Source: Pseudomonas asturiensis
Lineage (GTDB): Bacteria > Pseudomonadota > Gammaproteobacteria > Pseudomonadales > Pseudomonadaceae
Assembly (NCBI RefSeq): GCF_900143095.1
Contig: NZ_FRDA01000001.1
Span: 186,001-250,000 of the forward strand
Direction: 5' to 3'
DNA length: 64,000 nt
Below are positions 27,409 through 35,872 of this stretch, piece after piece (position 1 is the first letter of the stretch; each line of letters starts with the position of its first letter). The notes below the pieces were generated by a model. It saw nothing but the letters and a program-made list of their open reading frames with translations, did no database searches and was not told the DNA's origin. The position numbers and the translations under genes were made by a program.

Positions 27409-28266
27409 TCAGCCTTTCAGGGCTGCGCTGATGGTCACGGGCAGCGGCGTGGTGGGACGGCCGATCAGGCGGCTCAACTGGTGACTATCGTCGAACAGCG
27501 CGCCTTTGGAGGCTGCGGTGTCTGAGTCGGCGAGCAGATGGGCGTAGACAGCGGGCAAACCTGCCTGCAGCAGCGCGGCTTCGAATTCAGCTTGTGGCAT
27601 GTCCACATAAGGAATGGTCTTGCCACTTTGCCTGGAGATTTCTGCGGCAAATTCCGACAGGGTGTAGGCCTCATCGCCTGCCAATTCATAAGTACGCCCT
27701 GACTGATCTTCTTCTGAGGTCAGCACTGCCACTGCGGCCTCGGCGTAATCGAGGCGCGCCGCCGAACTGATACGGCCCTGGCCCGCGCTGCCCATGAACG
27801 CCTCATGCGCCAGTGCGCCGGGAATGGAGGCTGCGTAGTTCTCGGTGTACCAGCCATTGCGCAGCAAAGTGAACGGCACGCCGCTGTCGCGCAGGTAGGC
27901 TTCGGTTTCGACATGCTCATCGGCAAGCCCCAGCGCCGAGCTGTCCGCACGCAAAATACTGGTGTAGGCCAGCAATTTGACGCCGGCCTGTCTGGCGGCA
28001 TCAATCACGGCCTGATGCTGGGGATAGCGCTGGCCTATCTCATTCGAGGAAATCAGCAGCACTTTGTCCGCACCTGCGAACGCACTGGCCAGGGTCGAAG
28101 GTTTTGCGTAGTCGCCCTCGCGTACATGCACGCCCAGCGCCGCGAGGTCAGCGGCCTTTTCCGGGCTGCGCACCGCGGCAACGATCTGCGTTACAGGGAC
28201 GGTTTCAAGCAGCTTTTCAATGACGAGGCGACCCAGTTGGCCGTTGGCAGCGGTGACGACGATCAT
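27409..28266 (-). CDS. NmrA-like NAD(P)-binding reductase (QorB type)
   Basis: From ATG 28266 the protein has 285 residues and starts MIVVTAANGQLGRLVIEKLL, a Rossmann loop (TAANGQLG) typical of NmrA/QorB atypical SDRs. E. coli QorB is an NADPH-dependent quinone reductase. The segment ELAGDEAYTLSEFAAEIS is also conserved in this group. The gene is divergent from an HxlR regulator, the same arrangement as many quinone or electrophile-inducible reductases. A role in quinone detoxification is inference. Confidence 0.85.
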   Translation of the reverse strand: MIVVTAANGQLGRLVIEKLLETVPVTQIVAAVRSPEKAADLAALGVHVREGDYAKPSTLASAFAGADKVLLISSNEIGQRYPQHQAVIDAARQAGVKLLAYTSILRADSSALGLADEHVETEAYLRDSGVPFTLLRNGWYTENYAASIPGALAHEAFMGSAGQGRISSAARLDYAEAAVAVLTSEEDQSGRTYELAGDEAYTLSEFAAEISRQSGKTIPYVDMPQAEFEAALLQAGLPAVYAHLLADSDTAASKGALFDDSHQLSRLIGRPTTPLPVTISAALKG

Positions 28267-28313
28267 GACAGTGTCCTTGTGTTCGGTTGAAAGAACGGCG
28301 AGCATAGCCATAG

Positions 28314-28350
28314 CGCTTACCTTTCGTAAGTACGCACAAAAAGGTAAGTG
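28314..28350. promoter_or_regulatory. Candidate operator between the NmrA and HxlR genes
   Basis: CGCTTACCTT (28314-28323) and AAGGTAAGTG (28341-28350) form an imperfect inverted repeat, nine of ten bases matched, in the 86-bp divergent gap. The right arm contains the ribosome site of the HxlR gene, whose ATG is at 28353. Between the arms lies CGTAAGTACG. HxlR regulators bind such repeats, so autoregulation and control of the reductase gene is likely. Confidence 0.45.
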
Positions 28351-28352
28351 CA

Positions 28353-28793
28353 ATGTCCGATTCATCTTCTCCAATGCCGATCAGCGACGGCGAGTCCATG
28401 TTGGCAACCATTCGCCAGGGACAGGTGCTGGCCAGTGACTGCCCGTCCAGAGTGATCCTCAACCATGTCTGCGGACGCTGGGGCGTGCTGGTGCTTATTG
28501 TGTTGCGCGGTGGCATGCACCGGTTCAGTGAGGTGCGGCGCAAGATCGGCGGTGTCAGCGAAAAGATGCTCGCCCAAACGTTGCAGCATCTGGAGCAGGA
28601 CGGCTTCGTGCACCGCAAGGCTCTGCCCGTGGTGCCGCCGCATGTCGAATACCGGCTGACAGCCATGGGTGAGGAGGTCGCGTTGCAGGTAGAGACGCTG
28701 GCGCTGTGGGTCGAGACGCACCTGCCGGACATCATGCGTGCCCGCGAAGCGTCACAGATGCTGCGGGAAGAGGCTGAGAATGAACCTGCATGA
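28353..28793 (+). CDS. HxlR family transcriptional regulator
   Basis: This 146-residue winged-helix protein has the HxlR pattern: an early cysteine (DCPSRVILNHVCGRWGVLVL), then FSEVRRKIGGVSEKMLAQTLQHLEQDGFVHR, the recognition part. Relatives such as QorR/YodB sense diamide, quinones or aldehydes through an N-terminal cysteine; here Cys sits at about residue 30 (ASDC). It is divergent from the NmrA-type reductase gene and most likely represses it. Sensing chemistry is inference from relatives. Confidence 0.88.
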   Translation: MSDSSSPMPISDGESMLATIRQGQVLASDCPSRVILNHVCGRWGVLVLIVLRGGMHRFSEVRRKIGGVSEKMLAQTLQHLEQDGFVHRKALPVVPPHVEYRLTAMGEEVALQVETLALWVETHLPDIMRAREASQMLREEAENEPA

Positions 28794-28928
28794 CCGTTTA
28801 CTGACAGATTCTTCATCCGGTGATTGCCGGGTCAAGCCCCCTGCAATCATCACTTCTTGGTATGGTGCGCGCCGAAATATTTTTTTACATGTTGGCTGCG
28901 TCGTTACCTTCACCGAGAAGCTGTAGAA

Positions 28929-30818
28929 ATGCCCGAACCCATTCCTCTTAAAGACCACGAGAAAGAGACGCGGCTGGTCAACCAGCGACTGATCGCCTGC
29001 GCCATCCTGGTCGCCGTGCTGGCTGCCTGCCTGGTTGCACGGATGTATTTCCTGCAAGTCACCGAGTTTGATTACCACTCGACCATATCCGAAAACAATC
29101 GCGTACACGTGCTGCCGATTCCGCCGGAGCGAGGGTTGATCTTCGACCGCAATGGCGAAGTTCTGGCCGACAATCGCCCCAGTTTCAACCTGACCCTGAC
29201 CCGCGAGCGCGCCGGTGACTGGCATAAGGTTATCGATGAGCTGATGACGCTGCTGGCCTTGCCGGACGAAGACCGCATTCTGTTCGACAAGGAGTTGAAG
29301 CAGGTTCGGCATCCGTTCGAGCCCGCCACGTTGCTGTATGAGCTGACCGAAGAGCAGATCGCGATACTGGCCGTTAACCAGTACCTGCTGCCAGGTGTGG
29401 ATGTCGCGGCGCAGTTCGTTCGGCATTACCCGTTGGGCGATCACTTTGCCCATTCCATCGGCTATGTCGGGCGTATCAACGAGAAAGAAGCCTCGCAACT
29501 GGACAACGAATATCGCGGTACGCAATCGATCGGCAAGACCGGTATCGAACGGTTCTATGAGTCCGAGCTGCACGGCCGGGTGGGCTATGAGGAAGTCGAA
29601 ACCAACGCCCAGGGCCGCGTATTGCGTGTGCTGAAACACACCGATCCGGTGCCTGGCAAGAACATCACCCTGAGCCTTGACGTGCACCTGCAGGCTGCCG
29701 CCGAGAAGGCCCTGGGTGATCGTCGCGGTTCTATCGTGGCGCTGGACCCCGAAACCGGGGAAGTGCTGGCGATGGTCAGCAAACCGAGCTTCGACCCCAA
29801 CCTGTTCGTGACCGGTATCAGTTTCAAACAGTACGCCGCCTTGCGTGATTCCATCGACCGTCCGCTGTTCAACCGCGTGCTGCGCGGGCTGTATGCGCCG
29901 GGCTCGACGGTCAAGCCAGAAGTGGCGATTGCCGGCCTGGACAGCGGCGTGGTCAACGCCTCGACCAAGGTCTTCGACCCCGGCTATTTCCAGCTGCCGG
30001 ACTTCGATCACAAGTACCGCAACTGGAACCACAGCGGCGACGGCTGGGTGGACATGGACACCGCGATCATGCGGTCCAACGACACGTATTTCTACACGCT
30101 TGCGCACAAGCTGGGCATCGACCGTCTGCACGACTACATGACCATGTTCGGCATCGGCCAGAAAGTCTCGCTGGACATGTTCGAAGAGTCGGCAGGACTG
30201 ATGCCGTCTCGTGAGTGGAAGCGCGCCACGCGCCGTCAGGCCTGGTTTCCCGGCGAAACCGTCATTCTTGGCATCGGTCAGGGCTACATGCAGGTCACGC
30301 CGCTGCAACTGGCCCAGGCGACCTCGCTGATTGCCAGCAAAGGTGTCTGGCATCGCCCGCATCTGGCGATCGAGGTCGGACACGTGGCTCCTGTGGATGA
30401 GCACCCGATGCCCAACATCGTGCTGCATGACCCGCGTGAGTGGGACCAGGTCAATGAGGGCATGCAGATGGTCATGCACGATCCTCGCGGCATCGCACGG
30501 GATGCGGCCAAAGGCGCGCAGTACCGCATCGCAGGCAAGAGCGGTACGGCGCAGGTGGTCGCGATCAAACAGGGCGAGCGTTACAACCGCCTGAAGACAC
30601 TGGAGCGTAACCGGGACAACGCCTTGTTCGTCGGCTTCGCCCCGGCAGAGCACCCCAAAATCGTGGTGTCGGTCACCATCGAGAACGGCGAGGCGGGCGG
30701 CCGCGTGGCAGGCCCCGTCGTTCGTGAAGTCCTTGATGCCTGGCTGCTGGACAGCGATGGCAAGCTCAAGCCGCAATACGCGGTGCCGAGCAAAGCGACC
30801 GGCAATCCGCACGCCTGA
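28929..30818 (+). CDS. mrdA: Penicillin-binding protein 2 paralogue (transpeptidase)
   Basis: This 629-residue class B PBP has one N-terminal membrane helix (about 20-42), a dimerisation domain and a C-terminal transpeptidase domain. Active-site motifs are intact: SxxK as STVK (Ser326-Lys329), SxN-type SND (383-385) and KSGT (537-540). The length and the signature GSTVKPEVAIAGLDSG match elongation-type PBP2, which cross-links lateral wall peptidoglycan. It is not next to rodA, unlike the usual mrdA-rodA pair, so it is probably a second PBP2. The start ATG 28929 is chosen because the family N-terminus begins there; the frame is open to 28824. Confidence 0.88.
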   Translation: MPEPIPLKDHEKETRLVNQRLIACAILVAVLAACLVARMYFLQVTEFDYHSTISENNRVHVLPIPPERGLIFDRNGEVLADNRPSFNLTLTRERAGDWHKVIDELMTLLALPDEDRILFDKELKQVRHPFEPATLLYELTEEQIAILAVNQYLLPGVDVAAQFVRHYPLGDHFAHSIGYVGRINEKEASQLDNEYRGTQSIGKTGIERFYESELHGRVGYEEVETNAQGRVLRVLKHTDPVPGKNITLSLDVHLQAAAEKALGDRRGSIVALDPETGEVLAMVSKPSFDPNLFVTGISFKQYAALRDSIDRPLFNRVLRGLYAPGSTVKPEVAIAGLDSGVVNASTKVFDPGYFQLPDFDHKYRNWNHSGDGWVDMDTAIMRSNDTYFYTLAHKLGIDRLHDYMTMFGIGQKVSLDMFEESAGLMPSREWKRATRRQAWFPGETVILGIGQGYMQVTPLQLAQATSLIASKGVWHRPHLAIEVGHVAPVDEHPMPNIVLHDPREWDQVNEGMQMVMHDPRGIARDAAKGAQYRIAGKSGTAQVVAIKQGERYNRLKTLERNRDNALFVGFAPAEHPKIVVSVTIENGEAGGRVAGPVVREVLDAWLLDSDGKLKPQYAVPSKATGNPHA

Positions 30819-30841
30819 TCGTACCCATCGCGTGTGAGCAT

Positions 30842-30977
30842 GAAGGCATACCCTGTGGGAGGCGGCTTGCCGGCGACGGTGTCAGTTCAGTCACTGATAG
30901 GTCGCTTCTGACAAAGCCTCGCCGGCAAGCCGCCTCCCACAGTTCGTTGGCTGCAGCAAGGCGTGTGTAAAACGATG
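30842..30977. repeat. REPIN 1 (paired REP palindrome)
   Basis: A 24-bp arm at 30853-30876 (core GGCGGCTTGCCGGCGA) is repeated as a perfect inverted copy at 30919-30942. The whole 136-bp unit (30842-30977) matches the inverted unit at 43737-43872, including the outer flanks. Such paired REPs are mobilised in Pseudomonas by RAYT transposases; none is encoded in the window. It lies between the PBP2 and poxB genes, in otherwise empty DNA. Confidence 0.85.
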
Positions 30978-31186
30978 AACGCTGCGCGTCACAAATGGCA
31001 CAGACTGCTTATCCCGTTCACCGTTTACTCGGCTTCATAGGGCTTTGGCCTGCCCACCTGAACACCCCTCAGTTTTCCGGAACTGTCGAGCGCACAACCG
31101 GTCGACCACAACAGGCGTAGCAGAGCGCTGCGCATGTTTCTTCCAGTAAGGAAGCCGAACCCCTTTGCCTCGACAAGGAACCCCGC

Positions 31187-32905
31187 ATGTCCAAGACCAT
31201 TGCCGATCATCTTGCGCAAACCCTCGCAGCGGCAGGTGTTTCTCACATCTGGGGCGTTTCCGGTGACAGCCTCAACGGCCTGACCGACAGCCTGGAACGC
31301 ACCGACTCGATTCGCTGGATGCACACCCGTCATGAAGAGGTCGCCGCGTTCGCCGCCGGTGCCCAGGCTGCGAGCAGTGGCAAGCTGGCGGTGTGCGCCG
31401 GCAGTTGCGGTCCGGGCAATTTGCACCTGATCAATGGCCTGTACGACTGTCACCGCAACCGCGTACCGGTGCTCGCCATTGCCGCGCATATTCCGTCCTC
31501 GGAAATCGGTCTGGATTACTTTCAGGAAACCCACCCGCAGGAACTGTTCAAGGAGTGCAGCCACTTCGTCGAACTGGTCAGCAACCCCGAGCAATTCCCT
31601 CGCGTGCTGGAGCGTGCAATGCGCGCCGCGATCAGCCAGAAGGGCGTGGCGGTGATCGTGTTGCCCGGCGATGTTGCGCTCAGTGCCGCGCCGGATGTTC
31701 CGGCCAAATGGGTCGAGCCCACGCCGCCGACCGTTGTTCCGGCTGAAAACGACCTGCAGACGATGGTCGAACTGCTCAACGCTTCCAAAGCCACGACCCT
31801 GCTGTGCGGTGCTGGTTGCGCGGGCGCTCACGAGCAAATAGTGGCGCTGGCCGAAAAGCTCAGCGCGCCCATCGTGCACGCCCTGCGGGGCAAACAGCAC
31901 GTCGAGTACGACAACCCGTTCGACGTGGGCATGACCGGCCTGATCGGCTTCAGCTCCGGCTACCACGCCATGCTGTCCTGCGACACACTGGTGATCCTGG
32001 GCAGCAGCTTCCCGTACCGTAATTTCTACCCCGAGAAAGCCAAGGTCATCCAGATCGACCTGGACCCGACCCAACTCGGCCGTCGCACACCGGTGACGCT
32101 GGGGCTGACCGGCGGTGTGCGTGAAACCCTCGATGCGCTGTTGCCAAAACTCAAGCCGCACTCGGACCGCCGCTTTCTCGACAAGGCCCTCAAGCACTAC
32201 GCCAAGGCCCGCGAAGAGCTGGACGAACTGGCCACACCAACGCCTGCGGACACGCCCATCCATCCGCAATACCTCACGCGTCTGATCGACGAGCAGGCCG
32301 ACGCTGACGCCATTTTCACCGTCGACGTAGGCACGCCCACGCTCTGGGCGGCGCGCTACCTGCACATGAATGGCCAGCGCAGCCTGCTGGGCTCGTTCAA
32401 CCACGGTTCGATGGCCAACGCGCTGCCGCAGGCGCTGGGCGCCAAGGCCGAACACCCGGATCGACAAGTGGTTGCGCTGTGTGGCGACGGCGGCCTGTCG
32501 ATGTTGATGGGCGACCTGTTGAGCATTCGTCAGTTGAACCTGCCAATCAAAATGGTCGTGTTCAACAACAGTTCGCTGGGCTTCGTCGACATGGAAATGA
32601 AAGCCGCTGGCTACGTGCCCCACGGCACCGATTTCCATGAGACCAACTTCGCCGGTGTCGCTTTGGGGGCTGGCATCCTTGGCCTGCGCGTGCAGAGCGC
32701 CGAAGAACTGCCCGCCGCCTTGCGCAAAGCCTTCGACCATCCAGGCCCGGTGTTGATCGACGTCGTGACTGCCAAGCAGGAGCTGGGCATTCCGCCAAAA
32801 ATCAAACTCGCCCAGGCCAAAGGCTTCAGCCTGTACATGATGCGCGCCGTGTTCAGCGGCCGTGGCAGCGAAGTGCTGGAACTGGCCAAGACCAACCTGC
32901 GTTAA
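31187..32905 (+). CDS. poxB: Pyruvate:ubiquinone oxidoreductase (pyruvate oxidase)
   Basis: This 572-residue ThDP- and FAD-dependent enzyme has the length of E. coli PoxB and oxidatively decarboxylates pyruvate to acetate and CO2, passing electrons to ubiquinone at the membrane. Three domains are visible: the pyrimidine-binding domain with [14 protein letters not shown] (catalytic Glu), the FAD domain, and the pyrophosphate domain with [10 protein letters not shown] ... VVFNN. In E. coli the C-terminus is a lipid-binding tail, here ending [12 protein letters not shown]. The upstream 209 bp past REPIN 1 should hold its promoter. PoxB is typically a stationary-phase enzyme. Confidence 0.92.
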   Translation: MSKTIADHLAQTLAAAGVSHIWGVSGDSLNGLTDSLERTDSIRWMHTRHEEVAAFAAGAQAASSGKLAVCAGSCGPGNLHLINGLYDCHRNRVPVLAIAAHIPSSEIGLDYFQETHPQELFKECSHFVELVSNPEQFPRVLERAMRAAISQKGVAVIVLPGDVALSAAPDVPAKWVEPTPPTVVPAENDLQTMVELLNASKATTLLCGAGCAGAHEQIVALAEKLSAPIVHALRGKQHVEYDNPFDVGMTGLIGFSSGYHAMLSCDTLVILGSSFPYRNFYPEKAKVIQIDLDPTQLGRRTPVTLGLTGGVRETLDALLPKLKPHSDRRFLDKALKHYAKAREELDELATPTPADTPIHPQYLTRLIDEQADADAIFTVDVGTPTLWAARYLHMNGQRSLLGSFNHGSMANALPQALGAKAEHPDRQVVALCGDGGLSMLMGDLLSIRQLNLPIKMVVFNNSSLGFVDMEMKAAGYVPHGTDFHETNFAGVALGAGILGLRVQSAEELPAALRKAFDHPGPVLIDVVTAKQELGIPPKIKLAQAKGFSLYMMRAVFSGRGSEVLELAKTNLR

Positions 32906-33324
32906 TCACACGAGGGCAGGGGCTCTGCAGGCCGGTCGGCGGGGTGATTCACCCCGTCATTGGTCGGCACCGGTCCCAGGTCGAACGGGTTTACGCCGTC
33001 CAGACAGGCGACGTTATAGCCGTATTCATGCGGATTCGAGCGTCGCCGGTGGTGGGTATAAACCCCGCACCGGCCACAGAAATAATGCTCGGCCGTGCGG
33101 CTGTTGAACTGATACAGCTTGAGCACACTCTGCCCGTGAATCACGCGAACACCGTCTTGCGCCACCGTCGCCACGATGGCACCCCGACGTCGACATAACG
33201 AACAGTCGCAGCGTCTTGGGTCTACGATACCGTCCGGCAAATCCAGCTCCAGCACGACTGCGCCGCAATGACAGGACGCGAGATGAACCGGTTTTATCCC
33301 GGTCGGTCCGACTGTTTTGATCAT
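32902..33324 (-). CDS. GFA family protein (CENP-V/GFA domain)
   Basis: This 140-residue protein is a zinc-binding GFA-domain protein. Cysteine motifs [16 protein letters not shown] and [13 protein letters not shown] provide the expected two zinc sites. Gfa of Paracoccus was reported to speed formaldehyde-glutathione adduct formation; most members have no shown function. It converges on poxB with a four-base overlap of stops. No glutathione or formaldehyde genes adjoin it. Confidence 0.88.
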   Translation of the reverse strand: MIKTVGPTGIKPVHLASCHCGAVVLELDLPDGIVDPRRCDCSLCRRRGAIVATVAQDGVRVIHGQSVLKLYQFNSRTAEHYFCGRCGVYTHHRRRSNPHEYGYNVACLDGVNPFDLGPVPTNDGVNHPADRPAEPLPSCD

Positions 33325-33484
33325 GGGGGTTTCCTCCTTGTCGTTTGTTCAGGTTAACGCCTGAGGGGAAGGGTTGCCCAATCCAGTGGTCGCTTGATGC
33401 GCAACATTCATTGGCGAGCGTGATACGGCTTTGCGGTACTATCTGATGTCGAATTGCCATGTAAGCCGCACAAGGATGTCCATC

Positions 33485-34003
33485 ATGCGTGTTCCCCTCT
33501 GTCTTGCCCTGATCGCCGCGTTGTCCGGCTGTGCCGACTCTCATCAATGGTCCCCCTTGCAGAACGGCTCTGCCCGAATTGCCAAAACCGACAGGATTTA
33601 CATCTCGATCCCTGCTGACGGCGAGTATGGCGACCACGTCTATCGCGGCTCGGGTCGTAACACGTCCAGCATCCTTTCCAGCGCTGTCAGCAAACACTCC
33701 CGTTGGGTACGCGTAGGCGGCGTGACCGATAACTTTCAGGACGCCATCGAACAGGCGCAGAGCCTTGGCCAGGACGTTCTGATCTTTCCCAAAATCCTGC
33801 ACTGGGAAGACCGTGCAACGGAGTGGTCGATGATTCCCGACAGGGTTGAGATCAAGTTCGACGTGGTGCAGGTGGCGTCGGGTGATGTGATCAGCTCCGG
33901 GATCATCACGGGCAAGAGCGGGCTTTCGACGCTGGGAGGCGATCATCCGCAGGATTTGTTGCCTGAGCCTGTTGCAGAGTTTGTGGATTCGCTTTTTTTC
34001 TGA
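33485..34003 (+). CDS. Lipoprotein of DUF4823 type
   Basis: From ATG 33485 the protein has 172 residues and a lipoprotein signal with lipobox ALSGC (Cys about residue 16). The mature part (RIYISIPADGEYG, then SILSSAVSKHS and VLIFPKILHWEDRATEWS) resembles DUF4823 lipoproteins of Pseudomonas. An upstream ATG at 33476 overlaps the ribosome site AAGGA, so 33485 is preferred. It should sit at the cell envelope. Function unknown. It is followed by the LysR gene 175 bp on. Confidence 0.78.
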   Translation: MRVPLCLALIAALSGCADSHQWSPLQNGSARIAKTDRIYISIPADGEYGDHVYRGSGRNTSSILSSAVSKHSRWVRVGGVTDNFQDAIEQAQSLGQDVLIFPKILHWEDRATEWSMIPDRVEIKFDVVQVASGDVISSGIITGKSGLSTLGGDHPQDLLPEPVAEFVDSLFF

Positions 34004-34178
34004 TCACTGGCAAACAGCCTCTCAAGGTCGGGTAATTGCTGCGATACAGCGATTCGTTGAAGACCCGACGGGAATTCACTCAGCACACCTATACAATCCT
34101 CCCGTCCCACATTCGTGCCTACTGACGTCAAAGCCTCGCCTCGCAGGCACCTTGATCATCAGCCATGGAATCTCTCTC

Positions 34179-35105
34179 ATGAATCGCAACGACCTGCGCC
34201 GCGTCGACCTCAATTTGCTGGTGATTTTCGAAGCGTTGATGTTCGAGCGCAATCTCACGCGTGTGGCAGAAAAACTGTTCATCGGCCAGCCTGCGGTCAG
34301 TGCGGCGCTGGGTCGGTTGCGTGATTTGTTTGATGACCAGTTGCTGCTGCGCAACGGGCGGGCGATGGAGCCTACGGTTCGTGCGCTGGCGATTCTCAAG
34401 GAGATTCGGCCTGCTCTGGACACCATTTCCGGGGCGGTGAGTCGGGCCAAGGAGTTTGCCCCCTCGACCAGCAGCGATGTGTTTCGCATCGGCCTGTCTG
34501 ACGATGCGGAGTTCGGTTTGCTGCCGCCGTTGCTCTCGCGTCTGCGTGAGGAGGCGCCGGGCATCATTGTGGTGATTCGTCGGGCCAACTACCTGTTGCT
34601 GCCTGCACTGCTAGCCTCTGGAGAGATATCGGTCGGGGTCAGTTACACCGTCGATCTGCCGGCCAATGCCAAGCGCAAGAAGTTGCGCGACATCGGTTGC
34701 AAGGTGATCCGGGGCGACGCGCGACCAGAGCCGCTGACGCTGGACGAGTACTGCGAGCGGCAGCACGCGATGGTGTCGTTCTCCGGCGATCTGAGCGGCA
34801 ATATCGATCTGGACCTCGCGCGCGTCGGACGGGCACGCAAGGTCGTGTTGGCGGTCCCCCAGTTCAATGGCTTGCGGGCGCTGCTGGCAGGCACCGAGTT
34901 GATCGCCACGGTGCCGGATTACGCAGCGTGTGCGCTGATCGAAGGCTGTCAGTTGCGTGCCGAGGAGCCGCCGTTTCCGATCGTGCCCGCCGAGTTGTCG
35001 ATGGTCTGGAGCGGAGTGCACGACAACGATCCTGCCGAGCGCTGGTTGCGTGGCCGGATTGCCGAGCACATGTCCGGTCCGCTGGACATCAAGACGCTGC
35101 AGTAA
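34179..35105 (+). CDS. LysR family transcriptional regulator
   Basis: From ATG 34179 the protein has 308 residues: an N-terminal winged helix-turn-helix (about 8-67; LRRVDLNLLVIFEALMFERN then GQPAVSAALGRLRDLFDDQLLLR) and a C-terminal periplasmic-binding-like effector domain. The frame is open to 33972 but the family N-terminus is MNRNDLRRVDL. It runs in the same direction as the ABM, amidohydrolase and isochorismatase genes, 136 bp upstream of them, and is the likely regulator. The inducer is unknown. Confidence 0.88.
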   Translation: MNRNDLRRVDLNLLVIFEALMFERNLTRVAEKLFIGQPAVSAALGRLRDLFDDQLLLRNGRAMEPTVRALAILKEIRPALDTISGAVSRAKEFAPSTSSDVFRIGLSDDAEFGLLPPLLSRLREEAPGIIVVIRRANYLLLPALLASGEISVGVSYTVDLPANAKRKKLRDIGCKVIRGDARPEPLTLDEYCERQHAMVSFSGDLSGNIDLDLARVGRARKVVLAVPQFNGLRALLAGTELIATVPDYAACALIEGCQLRAEEPPFPIVPAELSMVWSGVHDNDPAERWLRGRIAEHMSGPLDIKTLQ

Positions 35106-35241
35106 GGCAGGCAAAAACAAAGACAGCACATACGTTCAATTTCTGACGCTGGTTTGACGGCAGTATCGTCGACATCCTGAGCCGTACAGATTCGACTGGC
35201 CAGGACCTGATATTTACTTCACGTCACTGGAGCCACTGGTC

Positions 35242-35868
35242 ATGTCCGATTCCGTTCGTCTCGACACCGAAGCTCATGTTATCGGCAGTGCGGTCTTCAA
35301 TGAAGTCGTCACCCTGGTCATCAAGCATCGGGTCAAGACCGGGCAGGAAAGCGCCTACGAGAGCTGGTTGCGTCGCATCGTGACCATTGCCAGCGGCAAG
35401 CCCGGCCATCTGGGCGTGGATGTGATCCGCGCGAAAGAAGGCGGTTTGCAGATGTTCACCAGCGTGCTGCGCTTTCATTCGACGCAGGCCATGCAGGACT
35501 GGCTGGACTCCGATGAGCGCAAAAAGCTGGTGCAGGAAGCAGAGCCTATGCTTGCCGATGGCGATCAGACCCTGGTCAACCCGCACAATGAATTCTGGTT
35601 CACGCCGAACAGCGAAGAAGGCAGTCCGCCGCCACGCTGGAAGCAGGCGTGCGTCTCGTTCATGGTCATCCTGCCCCTGACGTTGTTCGTTCCCCTGTTC
35701 TGGGGGCCGATTTTTGCCCGTGTCCCCTGGCTGTCCAGCTACTTCGTCAGCACCGCGCTGGTGACCGTGACCATCGTTCTGCTGGTGGTCTACCTGATGA
35801 TGCCTGCCGCAACGCGTCTGATGGCGCCATGGCTGAACGCGTCCGCGAAAAAACCACAGGGAGGGTGA
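35242..35868 (+). CDS. ABM-domain protein with two membrane helices
   Basis: This 208-residue protein has an N-terminal antibiotic biosynthesis monooxygenase (ABM) domain (about 15-115; VTLVIKHRVKTGQESAYES), a ferredoxin-like fold. Two C-terminal hydrophobic helices (about 138-160 and 168-192) would tether it to the inner membrane. ABM domains oxidise quinones or act as dimeric modules in unrelated proteins. It begins a probable three-gene operon: the amidohydrolase gene starts five bases after its stop. Enzymatic role unproven. Confidence 0.82.
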   Translation: MSDSVRLDTEAHVIGSAVFNEVVTLVIKHRVKTGQESAYESWLRRIVTIASGKPGHLGVDVIRAKEGGLQMFTSVLRFHSTQAMQDWLDSDERKKLVQEAEPMLADGDQTLVNPHNEFWFTPNSEEGSPPPRWKQACVSFMVILPLTLFVPLFWGPIFARVPWLSSYFVSTALVTVTIVLLVVYLMMPAATRLMAPWLNASAKKPQGG

Positions 35869-35872
35869 TCCG

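Noticed and set aside
28752-30812. 686-codon antisense frame over the PBP2 gene
   Set aside because: It mirrors a real gene with all catalytic motifs and is low-complexity His/Gln/Val-rich, as expected for the antisense of G+C-rich coding DNA.
31025-32740. 571-codon antisense frame over poxB
   Set aside because: poxB is complete with cofactor motifs; the antisense product has no recognisable domain.
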